Program-made: the position numbers and the translations under genes | The notes under the pieces: generated by a model | What the model saw: the letters and a program-made list of their open reading frames with translations, nothing else | Told to the model about the DNA's origin: nothing | The model's database searches: none | In this document: piece by piece, positions 1-8,189 of the stretch | How positions within the stretch are numbered: position 1 is the stretch's first letter | How the letters are laid out: each line of letters begins with the position of its first letter | NCBI RefSeq assembly: GCF_900116715.1 | Contig: NZ_FPBM01000002.1 | Coordinates: 598,589 to 662,588, forward strand | From: Polaromonas sp. YR568 | GTDB taxonomy: Bacteria; Pseudomonadota; Gammaproteobacteria; Burkholderiales; Burkholderiaceae_C | Length of the DNA stretch: 64,000 bases | Direction: 5' to 3'

Positions 1-782
1 ACCCTTATGTGATGAAGGAAATGGAGGCAGTGCGTGACAACAATGCGGAGGCACTGGGCGAAGCGCTGATGGGCCACGGCGGCCACGTACTGCGCAATTT
101 CTGGCACAGCATTGCCGGCGCGCCGCTGCAAGGCACGCCGCCCGCGGGGCTCGAAAAAGAAGCCCGGCTGATCGCCCGCCTGAGCAGCCAGTACGCGCTG
201 ACCTGCGACCTGGCCATGGGCCTTCTGGGCGGGAAACTCAAGCGCATGGAGCTACTCTCGGCCCGGCTCGGCGACGTGCTGGCCCACCTTTACATGGCCA
301 GTGCCAGCCTGTGGCGTTACGCCTACGAAAAGGATGCGGACATGCTGCCGGTTGCGCGCGCCGCGATTCGCATGCAGCTCGACCAGGCCGGCGATGCGCT
401 GGAGGCGCTTTACGCCAACTTCCCGTCACCGCTCAGGCGTGTAGTGGGCGCGATGGTGCTCAACCGCAGCACGCGCCTGGCGCCGCTTCGCGATGTTCAG
501 TTGCTCGAACTTGCCAAGCTGCTACGAACCAGCCCCGCTGTGGCGAAGCGCCTGTGCCCGGACCTGGCCACACCCACCAGCGGCGGGCTGCGCAACCTGA
601 TGGATGCGCTGGATCTGGCGGCGCAGTTGGGCGAAGACACCGTGACACTCAACAAAGCCGTGCGCAGCAACCAGTCGATGGAACGCGCCGCGCAGGCCTC
701 AAGCCGGCCCGAACTGGCGCTGGCCTACCTGCGCGCCGCCGACAAGGTGATCCAGGTCGACGACTTTCCTAGCCAGGAATAG
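1..782 (+). CDS. fadE: FadE-type acyl-CoA dehydrogenase, C-terminal part (5' end outside window)
   Basis: This is the C-terminal ~260 residues of a large acyl-CoA dehydrogenase of the FadE type, which introduces the trans-2 double bond into acyl-CoA in beta-oxidation. The reading frame is open to the window edge, and the first residues (PYVMKEMEAVRD) match the conserved stretch inside the family's C-terminal DUF1974 region. The GTG/ATG at 9-14 is therefore internal and not a start. The helical tail (RLIARLSSQYALTCDLAMG, then LRRVVGAMVLNRSTRLAPLRD) is typical of the roughly 760-830-residue FadE proteins. The catalytic domain lies upstream of the window. The last 14 bases overlap the convergent DUF5701 gene. 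The family call rests on this tail alone. Confidence 0.82.
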   Translation, partial: PYVMKEMEAVRDNNAEALGEALMGHGGHVLRNFWHSIAGAPLQGTPPAGLEKEARLIARLSSQYALTCDLAMGLLGGKLKRMELLSARLGDVLAHLYMASASLWRYAYEKDADMLPVARAAIRMQLDQAGDALEALYANFPSPLRRVVGAMVLNRSTRLAPLRDVQLLELAKLLRTSPAVAKRLCPDLATPTSGGLRNLMDALDLAAQLGEDTVTLNKAVRSNQSMERAAQASSRPELALAYLRAADKVIQVDDFPSQE

Positions 783-1401
783 CCACGCCCGGTGACCGGC
801 CGCTGCACGAAGCGAAGCCAAGCCATGTGTGCGGGTTGCCCTCCCAGCACCAGCCGAGCTTGGGCTGCTTGCCGCTGAGCCAGAGCGCCGGCACCCGCTT
901 GTCGTCACCGCGTGAGCCCAGCATCATGAAGCAGTGATTGGGCTGAAGGAACTCCGGGTACTGCGTCAGCAAGGCCACGCCCTCTTCGATCGTGAGCGGC
1001 ATTCTGCCTTCGGCGGCGATCCGGGCCCGCGCGTCCTTTGGCACTGCATTGAGGGAGCTGTTGCCCCGGTCGACATCGAGCAGCAAATAGGCGTGCCCTG
1101 ACGGAATCGCCAGGGACGGGGCCGGCCGGAAGAAATCGGGCTTGCGGGGAAAGAGCCGCTCAATCGCCGCCCGGCCGTCACGCACGACCAGCGGCAAGGT
1201 CTTGGCTACCGGCGCAGCCGCGCAATTCACGACCAGCACATAAGCAACCGTCCCTTCTGCCACGTCCAGCCCCGGCGCCTCGGCAGAAACATGGGCACGC
1301 AAACCATCAAGGTGTTCGCGGAATTCTCCTGCTGAGCAACCGAGCATCGCCGGATACCCGAGCGCCACCAGGCGATCAAGCTGTTCTTCGAAAGCTTTCA
1401 A
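769..1401 (-). CDS. DUF5701 family protein
   Basis: This 210-residue protein resembles the DUF5701 family, whose function is unknown. Family-like landmarks are the N-terminal QLDRLVALGYPAMLG, a central HAYLLLDVDRGNSSLNAVPK, and the C-terminal pair MLGSRGDDKRVPALWLSG and PKLGWCWEGNPHTWLGFASC. I prefer the TTG start at 1399-1401 because AAGGA lies 5 bases upstream. An in-frame ATG at 1440 would add 13 residues, but it would overlap the divergent promoter and has no good ribosome-binding site. The gene is divergent from the TetR regulator and converges on fadE with a 14-base overlap. No signal peptide or membrane segment is visible. Confidence 0.75.
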   Translation of the reverse strand: MKAFEEQLDRLVALGYPAMLGCSAGEFREHLDGLRAHVSAEAPGLDVAEGTVAYVLVVNCAAAPVAKTLPLVVRDGRAAIERLFPRKPDFFRPAPSLAIPSGHAYLLLDVDRGNSSLNAVPKDARARIAAEGRMPLTIEEGVALLTQYPEFLQPNHCFMMLGSRGDDKRVPALWLSGKQPKLGWCWEGNPHTWLGFASCSGRSPGVAIPG

Positions 1402-1416
1402 TGGATTCCTTTTTTG

Positions 1417-1445
1417 TTTACAACGTACGCCATTGTGCATAATAT
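1417..1445 (+). promoter_or_regulatory. Sigma-70 promoter of the TetR regulator with a possible operator
   Basis: TTTACA (1417-1422) and TAATAT (1440-1445) are separated by exactly 17 bases, a near-consensus sigma-70 promoter. The spacer holds an imperfect inverted repeat with outer arms ACAA and TTGT (1420-1436), a plausible operator for the TetR protein. Transcription would begin near 1452, which favours the downstream GTG start of the regulator. The same 50 bases must carry the promoter of the divergent DUF5701 gene. Confidence 0.65.
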
Positions 1446-1478
1446 CGACACCCAATGTCAAATGAAGGAGCGAACAAG

Positions 1479-2255
1479 GTGCCATCCAGATTCACGGGTC
1501 GTGGCGATCCGCAGACCACGCTCACGCTGTTGTGGGACCTGCCCCGCAGCACCAAACCCGGGCGCAGGCCCGGCCTCACGCCGTCGCTCATAGGCGCCCA
1601 GGCCATGGCGCTGGCCGATGCCTCCGGCCTGGAGGCCCTGACCATGCGCACGCTGGGTGAGCGGCTAGGCGTGTCCGCCATGTCGCTCTACCGCTATGTG
1701 CCCGGCAAACCGGAGCTGCTGGACCTCATCGTTGAACTCGCCTATGCCGAGCTGCCCGAAACATTGCCGGACGCCGGCTGGGAGACACGCCTTCAGTGCG
1801 TGGCGCGCGATGCCTGGGCGCTGTACCAGCGCCACCCCTGGATGCTGGAGGTATCAACCTACCGCGCTTCGCTGGGGCCGCACTCGATCCGCAAATACGA
1901 GCGCGAACTGAGCGCGGTGGCCGATGCGGGCCTTGGCGATCTCGATATGGACCTGGTGGTTGCGGCCGTGTCCGACTTTGTGCGCGGCGCCGCGAGGAAC
2001 GCCATCGATGCCCGGACTGCGATGCAGGTCACCGGCAACTCCGATGAAGAGTGGTGGGCGCTGCATGCGGGCCTGATGCAGCAGCTGGTCGATCCGCAGG
2101 TGTTCCCACTCGCCGTCAGGATAGGCGCCAAGGCCGGCGCTGAGTACGGCGGCACCACCGACCCTGCGCGCTCCTTTGCCTTCGGCCTGGCAAGGCTGAT
2201 TGAGGGCGTGCGGCTGTTCGCCGCGGCTGGCGGCGCCGGCCCTCTAGGCGAATAG
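1479..2255 (+). CDS. TetR family transcriptional regulator
   Basis: A one-component repressor-like protein of about 258 residues. The N-terminal helix-turn-helix reads ALTMRTLGERLGVSAMSLYRYV, the usual TetR recognition-helix pattern, after an unusually long (~40 residue) leader. The C-terminal part looks like the TetR_C ligand domain of tetracycline-repressor relatives. GTG at 1479 is chosen as start because AAGGAG (1465-1470) sits 8 bases upstream and the predicted transcript begins only about 27 bases earlier; ATG at 1455 is the alternative. It is divergent from the DUF5701 gene and its 3' end overlaps the convergent malonyl-CoA synthetase gene by 12 bases. It probably controls its own divergent promoter region; the ligand is unknown. 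Confidence 0.85.
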   Translation: MPSRFTGRGDPQTTLTLLWDLPRSTKPGRRPGLTPSLIGAQAMALADASGLEALTMRTLGERLGVSAMSLYRYVPGKPELLDLIVELAYAELPETLPDAGWETRLQCVARDAWALYQRHPWMLEVSTYRASLGPHSIRKYERELSAVADAGLGDLDMDLVVAAVSDFVRGAARNAIDARTAMQVTGNSDEEWWALHAGLMQQLVDPQVFPLAVRIGAKAGAEYGGTTDPARSFAFGLARLIEGVRLFAAAGGAGPLGE

Positions 2256-3764
2256 CGCCTTGTACTGCTCGCGCAGCAGATTCTTCTGTACCTTGCCCAT
2301 GGTGTTGCGCGGCAGTTCATTGACGACAAAGCACTGCTTGGGAATCTTGAAGTTGGCCAGCTTCGACTTCAGCTCACCCACAATCCTGCCGCCCTCAAGC
2401 GAGGCGCCTGGCTTGGCAATGACGACTGCCACGCCGACTTCGCCAAAATCCGGATGCGGCACGCCGACCAGCGCGCTTTCGGCCACGCCGGGCATGTCGT
2501 TGATGTAGCCCTCGATCTCCGCCGGATAGACGTTGTAGCCGCCGCTGATGATGAGGTCTTTGCTTCGGCCCACAATGACGATGTAGCCGCGCTCGTCGAT
2601 CTTGCCGACGTCGCCCGTCTTGAAGTAGCCGTCTGCGGTGAACTCCTCTTTCGTCTTCTCCGGCATACGCCAATAGCCCTTGAAGATGTTCGGACCCTTG
2701 ACCTGGATGCCGCCTATCTCGCCGGCCGGCAAGGACTGCCCGCCTTCGTCCTGTACACGCAGGCTGACACCGGGCAGCGCAAAGCCCACAGTGCCGCCGC
2801 GCCGCTCGGCGCCTTCATACGGGTTGGAGGTGAGCATGACGGTCTCCGACATGCCGTAGCGCTCCAGGATGGTGTGGCCGGTGCGCTCTTTCCATTCGTT
2901 GAAGGTTTCGATGAGCAAAGGCGCCGACCCCGCCACAAAGAGGCGCATGTTGCGGCAGGCCTCGCGGGTCAGCCCCGGCTCCGCCAGCAGGCGCACATAC
3001 AAGGTGGGTACGCCCATGAACACTGTGGCTTCGGGCAGTTTTTTCACCACCAGTTTGGGGTCAAACTTCGCCAGCCAGATCATCTTGCTGCCGTTGATGA
3101 GCGCACCGTGAATCGCAACAAAAAGGCCGTGCACATGAAAGATCGGCAAGGCATGGATCAGCACATCGCCCTTTTTCCAGCCCCAGTAGTCTTTCAGCAC
3201 GAGCGCATTGCTCAGCATATTGCCGTGCGTCAGCATTGCGCCTTTGCTGCGGCCCGTGGTGCCGCTGGTGTAGAGGATGGCGGCGAGGTCATCTGCCTGC
3301 CGCGCCACCGCCTCGTGCTGGTCACTGCAATGCGCCGCCCGGTCCAGCAGCGAGCCGGTGCGGTCATCGTCCAGCGTGAACACATTCTGTGTGCCGGCCT
3401 TGAAGGCGATCTTGCTGACCCAGCCGAAGTTCTTGCCGCTGCACACCATCACCGAGGGCTCGGCGTTGCCGATGAAGTATTCGATCTCGGCGCTCTGGTA
3501 GGCAGTGTTGAGCGGCAAAAACACATAACCGGCGCGCAAGGTCGCCAGGTAAAGCATCATGGCCTCCACCGATTTTTCAACCTGTACCGCCACCCTGGCG
3601 CCTTCAGGCAAGCCGAGCGAGGCCAGCAGGTTGGCCATCATTGCGGTGCCGCGTTCGAGGTCACGCCACGAATAGCTCAGGCCGGTGTCGGTTTCAACGG
3701 CGACCTCATCCAGCGAAGCAGGGAAAGCGGCCCGCAGCGCGGCAAACAAATTATGGTTTTTCAT
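2244..3764 (-). CDS. matB: Malonyl-CoA synthetase (malonate-CoA ligase)
   Basis: An ANL-superfamily acyl-CoA synthetase of 506 residues, the usual MatB length, which makes malonyl-CoA from malonate, ATP and CoA. The AMP-binding P-loop is AAILYTSGTTGRSKGAMLTH near residue 165. Later landmarks are ALPIFHVHGLF, the adenylate motif ILERYGMSETVM, the hinge region TGDVGKIDERGYIVIVGRSKD, and the C-terminal lysine region LPRNTMGKVQKN. The specificity call comes mainly from context: the same strand carries malonyl-CoA decarboxylase, an enoyl-CoA hydratase and a GntR regulator. It is the last gene of that operon, 36 bases behind the hydratase. A medium-chain or other dicarboxyl-CoA ligase is possible but less likely. 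Confidence 0.85.
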   Translation of the reverse strand: MKNHNLFAALRAAFPASLDEVAVETDTGLSYSWRDLERGTAMMANLLASLGLPEGARVAVQVEKSVEAMMLYLATLRAGYVFLPLNTAYQSAEIEYFIGNAEPSVMVCSGKNFGWVSKIAFKAGTQNVFTLDDDRTGSLLDRAAHCSDQHEAVARQADDLAAILYTSGTTGRSKGAMLTHGNMLSNALVLKDYWGWKKGDVLIHALPIFHVHGLFVAIHGALINGSKMIWLAKFDPKLVVKKLPEATVFMGVPTLYVRLLAEPGLTREACRNMRLFVAGSAPLLIETFNEWKERTGHTILERYGMSETVMLTSNPYEGAERRGGTVGFALPGVSLRVQDEGGQSLPAGEIGGIQVKGPNIFKGYWRMPEKTKEEFTADGYFKTGDVGKIDERGYIVIVGRSKDLIISGGYNVYPAEIEGYINDMPGVAESALVGVPHPDFGEVGVAVVIAKPGASLEGGRIVGELKSKLANFKIPKQCFVVNELPRNTMGKVQKNLLREQYKALFA

Positions 3765-3800
3765 AAGTCAGACGGTCAGTAATAAAAAGATCAGCGGAAG

Positions 3801-4592
3801 TCAGTGCTCCGGGGCGTCAAACCGGGGCGGGCGTTTTTCAATAAAGGCGGTCACGCCTTCGCGGTGCTCGGGCGACGCAGCGTAGCGGTAAGCGCCTGCT
3901 ATTAATTCGGTAGCCGCTTGCGGGCTACCGGCGGGGGCCAGAGCCCGAAATGCCTGTTTATTCAGCCGCGCGGCGCCCGGTGCAAGTGTCGCGCAGCGGT
4001 TCATGTATTCCATGGCCGCAGCGCTCGCATCGCCAGCTGCCACCACCTGGTTGAGGAAGCCGCGCTGCTTCATCTCCGCGGCGCCCAGCACTGCAGCCGA
4101 CAGCAGCATCTCGCGGGCCGTCAACTCGCCAGCCACACGCATCACCAGCGCGGCCTCGCGCGGCGCCATGGGAAACCCAAGCTTCGCAATGGGCGCGCCG
4201 AATTTCGCCGTGTCACCGGCAACGCGGATGTCGCAGCAGCTGGCGATCTCCATGCCGGCGCCCATGCAGTTGCCCTCAACTTGCGCGACCACGGGCACAT
4301 CGCAGTCCAGCATGGCTTGCAAGCCGCCCCAGACATCGCCCTCGTGAAATTCGCGCAGGCCGGTTTCTTCAAACCGGAAACCGGCGTACTCCGAAATATC
4401 GCCACCGGCGCAGAAGTGCCCGCCCTCGCCTCGCATCAGCACGCAGCGCAAGGCTGCGTTTTGCTGGATGCTTTCAAACACCGCGCGCAGCTCGCGCCAC
4501 ATGGCGCGAGACATCGCATTGAGCTTGCCGGGGTGAGACAGGGTCACGAAGGCAAGGGCGCCCTTCACTTCCAGCAGAACGGCGCCGGTCAT
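3801..4592 (-). CDS. Enoyl-CoA hydratase/isomerase family protein
   Basis: A 263-residue crotonase-fold protein. The oxyanion-hole segments are visible: HFCAGGDISEYAG near residue 60 and EGNCMGAGMEIASCCDIRVA near residue 105. The typical C-terminal helix and the ending EKRPPRF also fit. The crotonase fold covers hydratases, isomerases, hydrolases and decarboxylases, so the reaction cannot be fixed from sequence. The gene starts 7 bases after the Bug gene ends and is followed by matB, so it belongs to the malonate operon. A role in handling acyl-CoA intermediates or removing a toxic CoA ester is inference. A degenerate copy of the dispersed GCTATYAA repeat (core 3898-3914) lies in the C-terminal coding region. 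Confidence 0.85.
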   Translation of the reverse strand: MTGAVLLEVKGALAFVTLSHPGKLNAMSRAMWRELRAVFESIQQNAALRCVLMRGEGGHFCAGGDISEYAGFRFEETGLREFHEGDVWGGLQAMLDCDVPVVAQVEGNCMGAGMEIASCCDIRVAGDTAKFGAPIAKLGFPMAPREAALVMRVAGELTAREMLLSAAVLGAAEMKQRGFLNQVVAAGDASAAAMEYMNRCATLAPGAARLNKQAFRALAPAGSPQAATELIAGAYRYAASPEHREGVTAFIEKRPPRFDAPEH

Positions 4593-4599
4593 TCAAAGG

Positions 4600-5598
4600 T
4601 CATTCAAGTTTGGCGCCGGAGGCCTTCACCACGGCCGACCAGCGTTTGACCTCATTGCTCACAAAGGTGCCGAACTGCTGCGGCGTGAGGTTGCCGAAGT
4701 CCGCGCCGTTGCTGGCCCAGATGGTCTTGAGTTCATCGGTGGCGGAGGCCTTGCGCAGGTCGTCCACGATGCGCGCCTGCACGTCGGCCGGTGTGTTCTT
4801 GGGCGCCCAGATGCCGTACCAGGTGGTCACGGTGTACTCGGGCAAACCGAGCTCGCCGGCGCAAGGTACATCGGGGAAGGCCGGGTTGCGCTTGGTGCCG
4901 GCCACCATCAGCGCCTTGATGCGGCCGCCCTTGATATGCGCCGCCGAGGAACCCAGCCCGTCAAACATCATATCGACGTTGCCGGAGATCAAGTCCTGCA
5001 GGGCCGGGCCCGCACCGCGGTAAGGAATGTGCGTGATGAAGGTTTTGGTCTGCTGCTTGAAGAGCTCGCCCGCCAGGTGGTGCGACGTGCCTGCACCGGC
5101 CGAGCCGTAGTTGTACTTGCCCGGCGCCTTGCGCACGGCCTCGATGTAGGCCTTGAAGTCGGCGAAAGGCATGTTGCGCGGGTTGACCACCAGCACCTGC
5201 GGCACGTTGGCCATCAGCGCCAGGGGCGCAAAGTCTTTTTCGATGTCGTAGTCCAGCTTGGGGTACATCGACGGTGCAATGGTGTGATGCACCGCGCCCA
5301 TAAAGAGTGTGTAGCCATCGGGCTGCGCCTTGGCGGCGATGCTGGCGCCCAGCGTGCCGCCGGCGCCGCCGCGGTTGTCGATGATGAGCGTCTTGCCCGT
5401 GAGCTTGGCGAACTGGGACGACAAGGGCCGCGCGAACGCGTCGGTGCCGCCGCCGGCCGGAAACGGCACGATCATCGTCACCGGCTTGGTGGGCCATGCC
5501 GACTGGGCATAGGCGCCGAAGGACATCGTGGCTGCACCGGCCGCCGCAGCGCGCAAGATATCGCGCCGGGAACCGCTGGCTTCAAAATTGAAAGTCAT
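4600..5598 (-). CDS. Bug/TctC family periplasmic substrate-binding protein of the malonate operon
   Basis: A 332-residue extracytoplasmic binding protein of the Bug (TctC) family. The N-terminus has a twin-arginine-like signal (SRRDILRAAAAGAATMSFGA, then AYAQS), so export is expected through Tat or Sec. Family landmarks follow: WPTKPVTMIVPFPAGGGTDA, DNRGGAGGTLGASIAAKAQP and DGYTLFMG. No tctA or tctB membrane genes are adjacent, as is usual for orphan Bug genes in Burkholderiales. It sits between malonyl-CoA decarboxylase and the hydratase, where malonate operons of other bacteria carry a MatC carrier. A role in capturing malonate or a related diacid is inference. Confidence 0.9.
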   Translation of the reverse strand: MTFNFEASGSRRDILRAAAAGAATMSFGAYAQSAWPTKPVTMIVPFPAGGGTDAFARPLSSQFAKLTGKTLIIDNRGGAGGTLGASIAAKAQPDGYTLFMGAVHHTIAPSMYPKLDYDIEKDFAPLALMANVPQVLVVNPRNMPFADFKAYIEAVRKAPGKYNYGSAGAGTSHHLAGELFKQQTKTFITHIPYRGAGPALQDLISGNVDMMFDGLGSSAAHIKGGRIKALMVAGTKRNPAFPDVPCAGELGLPEYTVTTWYGIWAPKNTPADVQARIVDDLRKASATDELKTIWASNGADFGNLTPQQFGTFVSNEVKRWSAVVKASGAKLE

Positions 5599-5697
5599 CT
5601 CTGTCTCCTGTCGTTGTTGAATCAGAAAAATAAACCCAGTAAAAAAAGCACACTCAACACGGTGCGACGATTACCCGCCGCAATCCTAAGTACACAT

Positions 5698-7179
5698 TCA
5701 AATGTACAAATCTTCAATGTCACCTGATACGGGGATTTCCCCCTGTGCGAGCAGCGCGCGGTGCCGGTCCAGGCGCCTCAGGTCATAGAGGTAATTCACC
5801 ATCAGGCCATAAGACTGTTTCAGCCCTTTGGGCGTTGGGTCACCAGCCCAGTTGATGCGCTCTATGCGCGCGCCGTTGCCCAAGTGAAAGCGCGCCACAG
5901 GATCCAGCGGCTTACCCTCTTCCATCGCACGGCCCAGGTAGTGCGCCGCGCATTGCAGTAGCATCTTGCGCACCGGCGATTTATCGGCCAGTTGCAGCGG
6001 GTCTTCAATCGCGCTGAGAAAATGCCCCGCGCCCGGAGGCTCAAAACCCACGGCACGGCCGAGAGCCGAACGTTCCTTCTCATTCAACTTGTCGAGCATC
6101 GCGCCGGCATTCTTGCCCAGCCAGCCGCGAAAGCCCGGAATCGGCGAAAGCGTCGCAAAGGTCTTGAGCTTGGGGAACTCTTCCTTGAGTGTTTCGACCA
6201 CACGCTTGATCAATGAATCGCCAAAACTCACACCGCGCAAGCCTGCCTGCGTGTTGCTGATGGAATAAAAAATCGCGGTGGTGGCGCGACTCAGGTCCGA
6301 CGGCGCGGCCAGTTCGTCAAGCAGCGGCATGATGTCGCCAGCGATCTGCTCGACCATGGCGACTTCCACAAAGATCAGCGGCACTTCGGGCAGGCGCGGG
6401 TGGAAAAAGCCGTAGCAGCGCCTGTCGCTGTCGAGCCGGTTCTTTACATCAGCCCAGCCCTTGATGTCATGCACGGCCTCGTACTTGATGAGCTTTTCAA
6501 TCAGCGAGGCTGGTGAATCCCAGGTGATGCGGCGCAGGTCGAGAAAGCCCACGTCGAACCAGGTGGAAAACATGTATTCCATCTCGACGTCCAGCGCCAG
6601 CAGGCGCTTGTCGGCCTTGAGGCTGGGCTGCATGTCGGCACGCATGTCGACCAGAAACTGGATGCCGCCCGGGTAGACGCTGAAGCGTTGCAGCAAACGC
6701 CGGCGCGGCGACACCGTGGCGCGGCGGTAGCGCACCTCGGCCACCGCTTCTTCAGGCGTGCCCACCGCCGCGGCAAACTGCGCCTGCGCGGCCTTGACCT
6801 TTTGCGGATTGGCGACGAATTGCTCGCTCATCAGCATCCACAGGTCGCGCCGGCGCGCGGGTGTGGCGCCTTCGTACCAGGCGGCAATCGACATGGCCCG
6901 GCGGCCGCCTTCCACCTCGCTCACACGCGGGTCGATGATGGCCTGCAACTCCTGCAGCGTGCGGCGCAGCACGCGCGGCGACAGCGCCTCGTCTTTCTGG
7001 CTCAACGTGGCCTGCAAACGCTCGTGTGTGTTGCGTGATGGCAGGACTGCATTCGCCGCAGTCTTTTTACCGGCGGCTTGTGCTTTATCCGCGGACGCGG
7101 CAGCGGTTTTTTCTGTAGAAGCCTTGTCGCCCGACGTGAGCCGGGAGACGTTGCGGCTGAGCCAGTCGGCGGCGCTCAT
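5698..7179 (-). CDS. matA: Malonyl-CoA decarboxylase
   Basis: A 493-residue malonyl-CoA decarboxylase, which converts malonyl-CoA to acetyl-CoA and CO2. The N-terminal third is an alpha-helical domain after a low-complexity Ala/Lys leader of about 45 residues. The catalytic domain is an acetyltransferase-like fold. Landmarks are HDIKGWADVKNRLDSDRRCY, FHPRLPEVPLIFVEVAM, TFATLSPIPGFRGWL (the presumed catalytic serine) and VARFHLGNGARIERINWAGD (the histidine region). It overlaps the regulator's stop codon by 4 bases (ATGA), a sign of translational coupling. With the synthetase it forms the MatA/MatB pair that turns malonate into acetyl-CoA. Confidence 0.92.
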   Translation of the reverse strand: MSAADWLSRNVSRLTSGDKASTEKTAAASADKAQAAGKKTAANAVLPSRNTHERLQATLSQKDEALSPRVLRRTLQELQAIIDPRVSEVEGGRRAMSIAAWYEGATPARRRDLWMLMSEQFVANPQKVKAAQAQFAAAVGTPEEAVAEVRYRRATVSPRRRLLQRFSVYPGGIQFLVDMRADMQPSLKADKRLLALDVEMEYMFSTWFDVGFLDLRRITWDSPASLIEKLIKYEAVHDIKGWADVKNRLDSDRRCYGFFHPRLPEVPLIFVEVAMVEQIAGDIMPLLDELAAPSDLSRATTAIFYSISNTQAGLRGVSFGDSLIKRVVETLKEEFPKLKTFATLSPIPGFRGWLGKNAGAMLDKLNEKERSALGRAVGFEPPGAGHFLSAIEDPLQLADKSPVRKMLLQCAAHYLGRAMEEGKPLDPVARFHLGNGARIERINWAGDPTPKGLKQSYGLMVNYLYDLRRLDRHRALLAQGEIPVSGDIEDLYI

Positions 7180-7844
7180 GAGGCCACCCGCGAGCGTTGG
7201 TTGCGGGCCAGGTCGCGCAGCGCCTCTCGCTGGCGCGTGAGGTGGGTGCGCATGGCGGCTTCGGCGCCCTCGCTGTCGCGGCTTTTGAGGGCGGCGAACA
7301 CCGTCATGTGCTCCGACAGGCTTTGCGCCAGACGGCCGGGCGCGTGCAGCTGTTGCAGCCGGGCCAGCTTGAGGATCTTGCGCAGGTCGGCAATGGCCTG
7401 CGCCAGCCAGCGGTTGTCGGCCAACAGGATGATGGCCTCGTGGATGGCAAAGTTGGTGGCGTAGTACTCGTTGATCCTGCCGGCGCTGGCGTGGCTGTTC
7501 AGGCGCTCATGCAGCGTGGTGAGCGCCGCCAGGTCGGCATCGGTGGCGTTGCGCGCCGCTTCGTAGGCGCAGCGGCCCTCCAGCAGCGCAATGACGGGGA
7601 AGATGTCGTCAAGGTCTTTTTCGGTGACTTCATTGACGAAGCAGCCGCGCCGGGGTTCGTGGCGCAGCAAGCCTTCCGATGTCAGCACCTTGAGCGCCTC
7701 GCGCAACGGCGTGCGGGAGATCTCCAGGCGCTCGCACAGCGCCACCTCGTCCAGAAAGCTTCCGGGCGCCAGCTGGCCGGCAAAGATTTGCTCCCGCAGC
7801 GTGTCGGCGACTTCCTGGTGCAATGAACTCTGGACAAGACGCAT
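7176..7844 (-). CDS. GntR family (FadR/FCD type) transcriptional regulator, MatR-like
   Basis: A 222-residue regulator: a winged-helix GntR domain (HQEVADTLREQIFAGQLAPG, then ERLEISRTPLREALKVLTSE) followed by an FCD ligand-binding domain with histidine-rich helices (YYATNFAIHEAIILL and LSEHMTVF). ATG at 7844 is chosen because AAGGGG lies 7 bases upstream and the family's conserved start follows; a longer frame to 7916 has no support. It is the first gene of the malonate operon and overlaps the decarboxylase gene by 4 bases. By analogy with MatR it probably binds the palindrome upstream and senses malonate or malonyl-CoA. Confidence 0.88.
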   Translation of the reverse strand: MRLVQSSLHQEVADTLREQIFAGQLAPGSFLDEVALCERLEISRTPLREALKVLTSEGLLRHEPRRGCFVNEVTEKDLDDIFPVIALLEGRCAYEAARNATDADLAALTTLHERLNSHASAGRINEYYATNFAIHEAIILLADNRWLAQAIADLRKILKLARLQQLHAPGRLAQSLSEHMTVFAALKSRDSEGAEAAMRTHLTRQREALRDLARNQRSRVAS

Positions 7845-7927
7845 GGCATGACCCCTTGACTGACACACAACCCGTCGGCGAGACGGCCCTTTGCAAACAC
7901 CCGCCCGAAAACTCATTTCACGACTGG

Positions 7928-7973
7928 CGTATCGCCTGAAGCAGCAATAATTTCAAGTAATTACCTGTAATTA
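7928..7973 (-). promoter_or_regulatory. Promoter and palindromic operator of the malonate operon
   Basis: On the minus strand TTGAAA (7951-7956) and GATACG (7928-7933) are 17 bases apart and could be the operon promoter. Immediately upstream of the -35 box lies a perfect 16-base inverted repeat, TAATTAC-CT-GTAATTA (7958-7973). GntR/FCD regulators bind inverted repeats of this size, so this is the best candidate operator for the first gene's product. Confidence 0.6.
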
Positions 7974-8046
7974 TGAAAAATAACAAGCACGCCATCAAGT
8001 GGTATGTGCCTGAAAACGACAGGGAAAAACCCGTAGACGCCAGACC

Positions 8047-8110
8047 GGAGCTTGGGAGCTTGGGAGCTTGGGAGCTTGGGAGCTTGGGAGCTTGGGAGCT
8101 TGGGAGCTTG
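8047..8110. repeat. Tandem array of eight 8-bp units (GGAGCTTG)
   Basis: Eight exact head-to-tail copies of GGAGCTTG fill 64 bases in the 376-base gap between the GntR gene and lgt. The unit is not a multiple of three and no supported gene crosses it, so it looks like a non-coding microsatellite-like locus. It is expected to vary in copy number through replication slippage. The rest of this gap holds the malonate-operon promoter and a dispersed repeat at its lgt end. Confidence 0.95.
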
Positions 8111-8189
8111 GGGGTACGCCGGGCCAGGCGGACAGGCGGACCGGAGTGGGCCTGCCCGGGCAGGCCGCCTGCACGCGGCCACCCTGCCC

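Noticed and set aside
9..14. GTG/ATG at the window edge as the start of a short gene
   Set aside because: The frame is open to the edge and begins inside the conserved FadE tail, so this is an internal position.
8047..8110. Possible CRISPR array
   Set aside because: The units are contiguous 8-mers without spacers; this is a simple tandem repeat.
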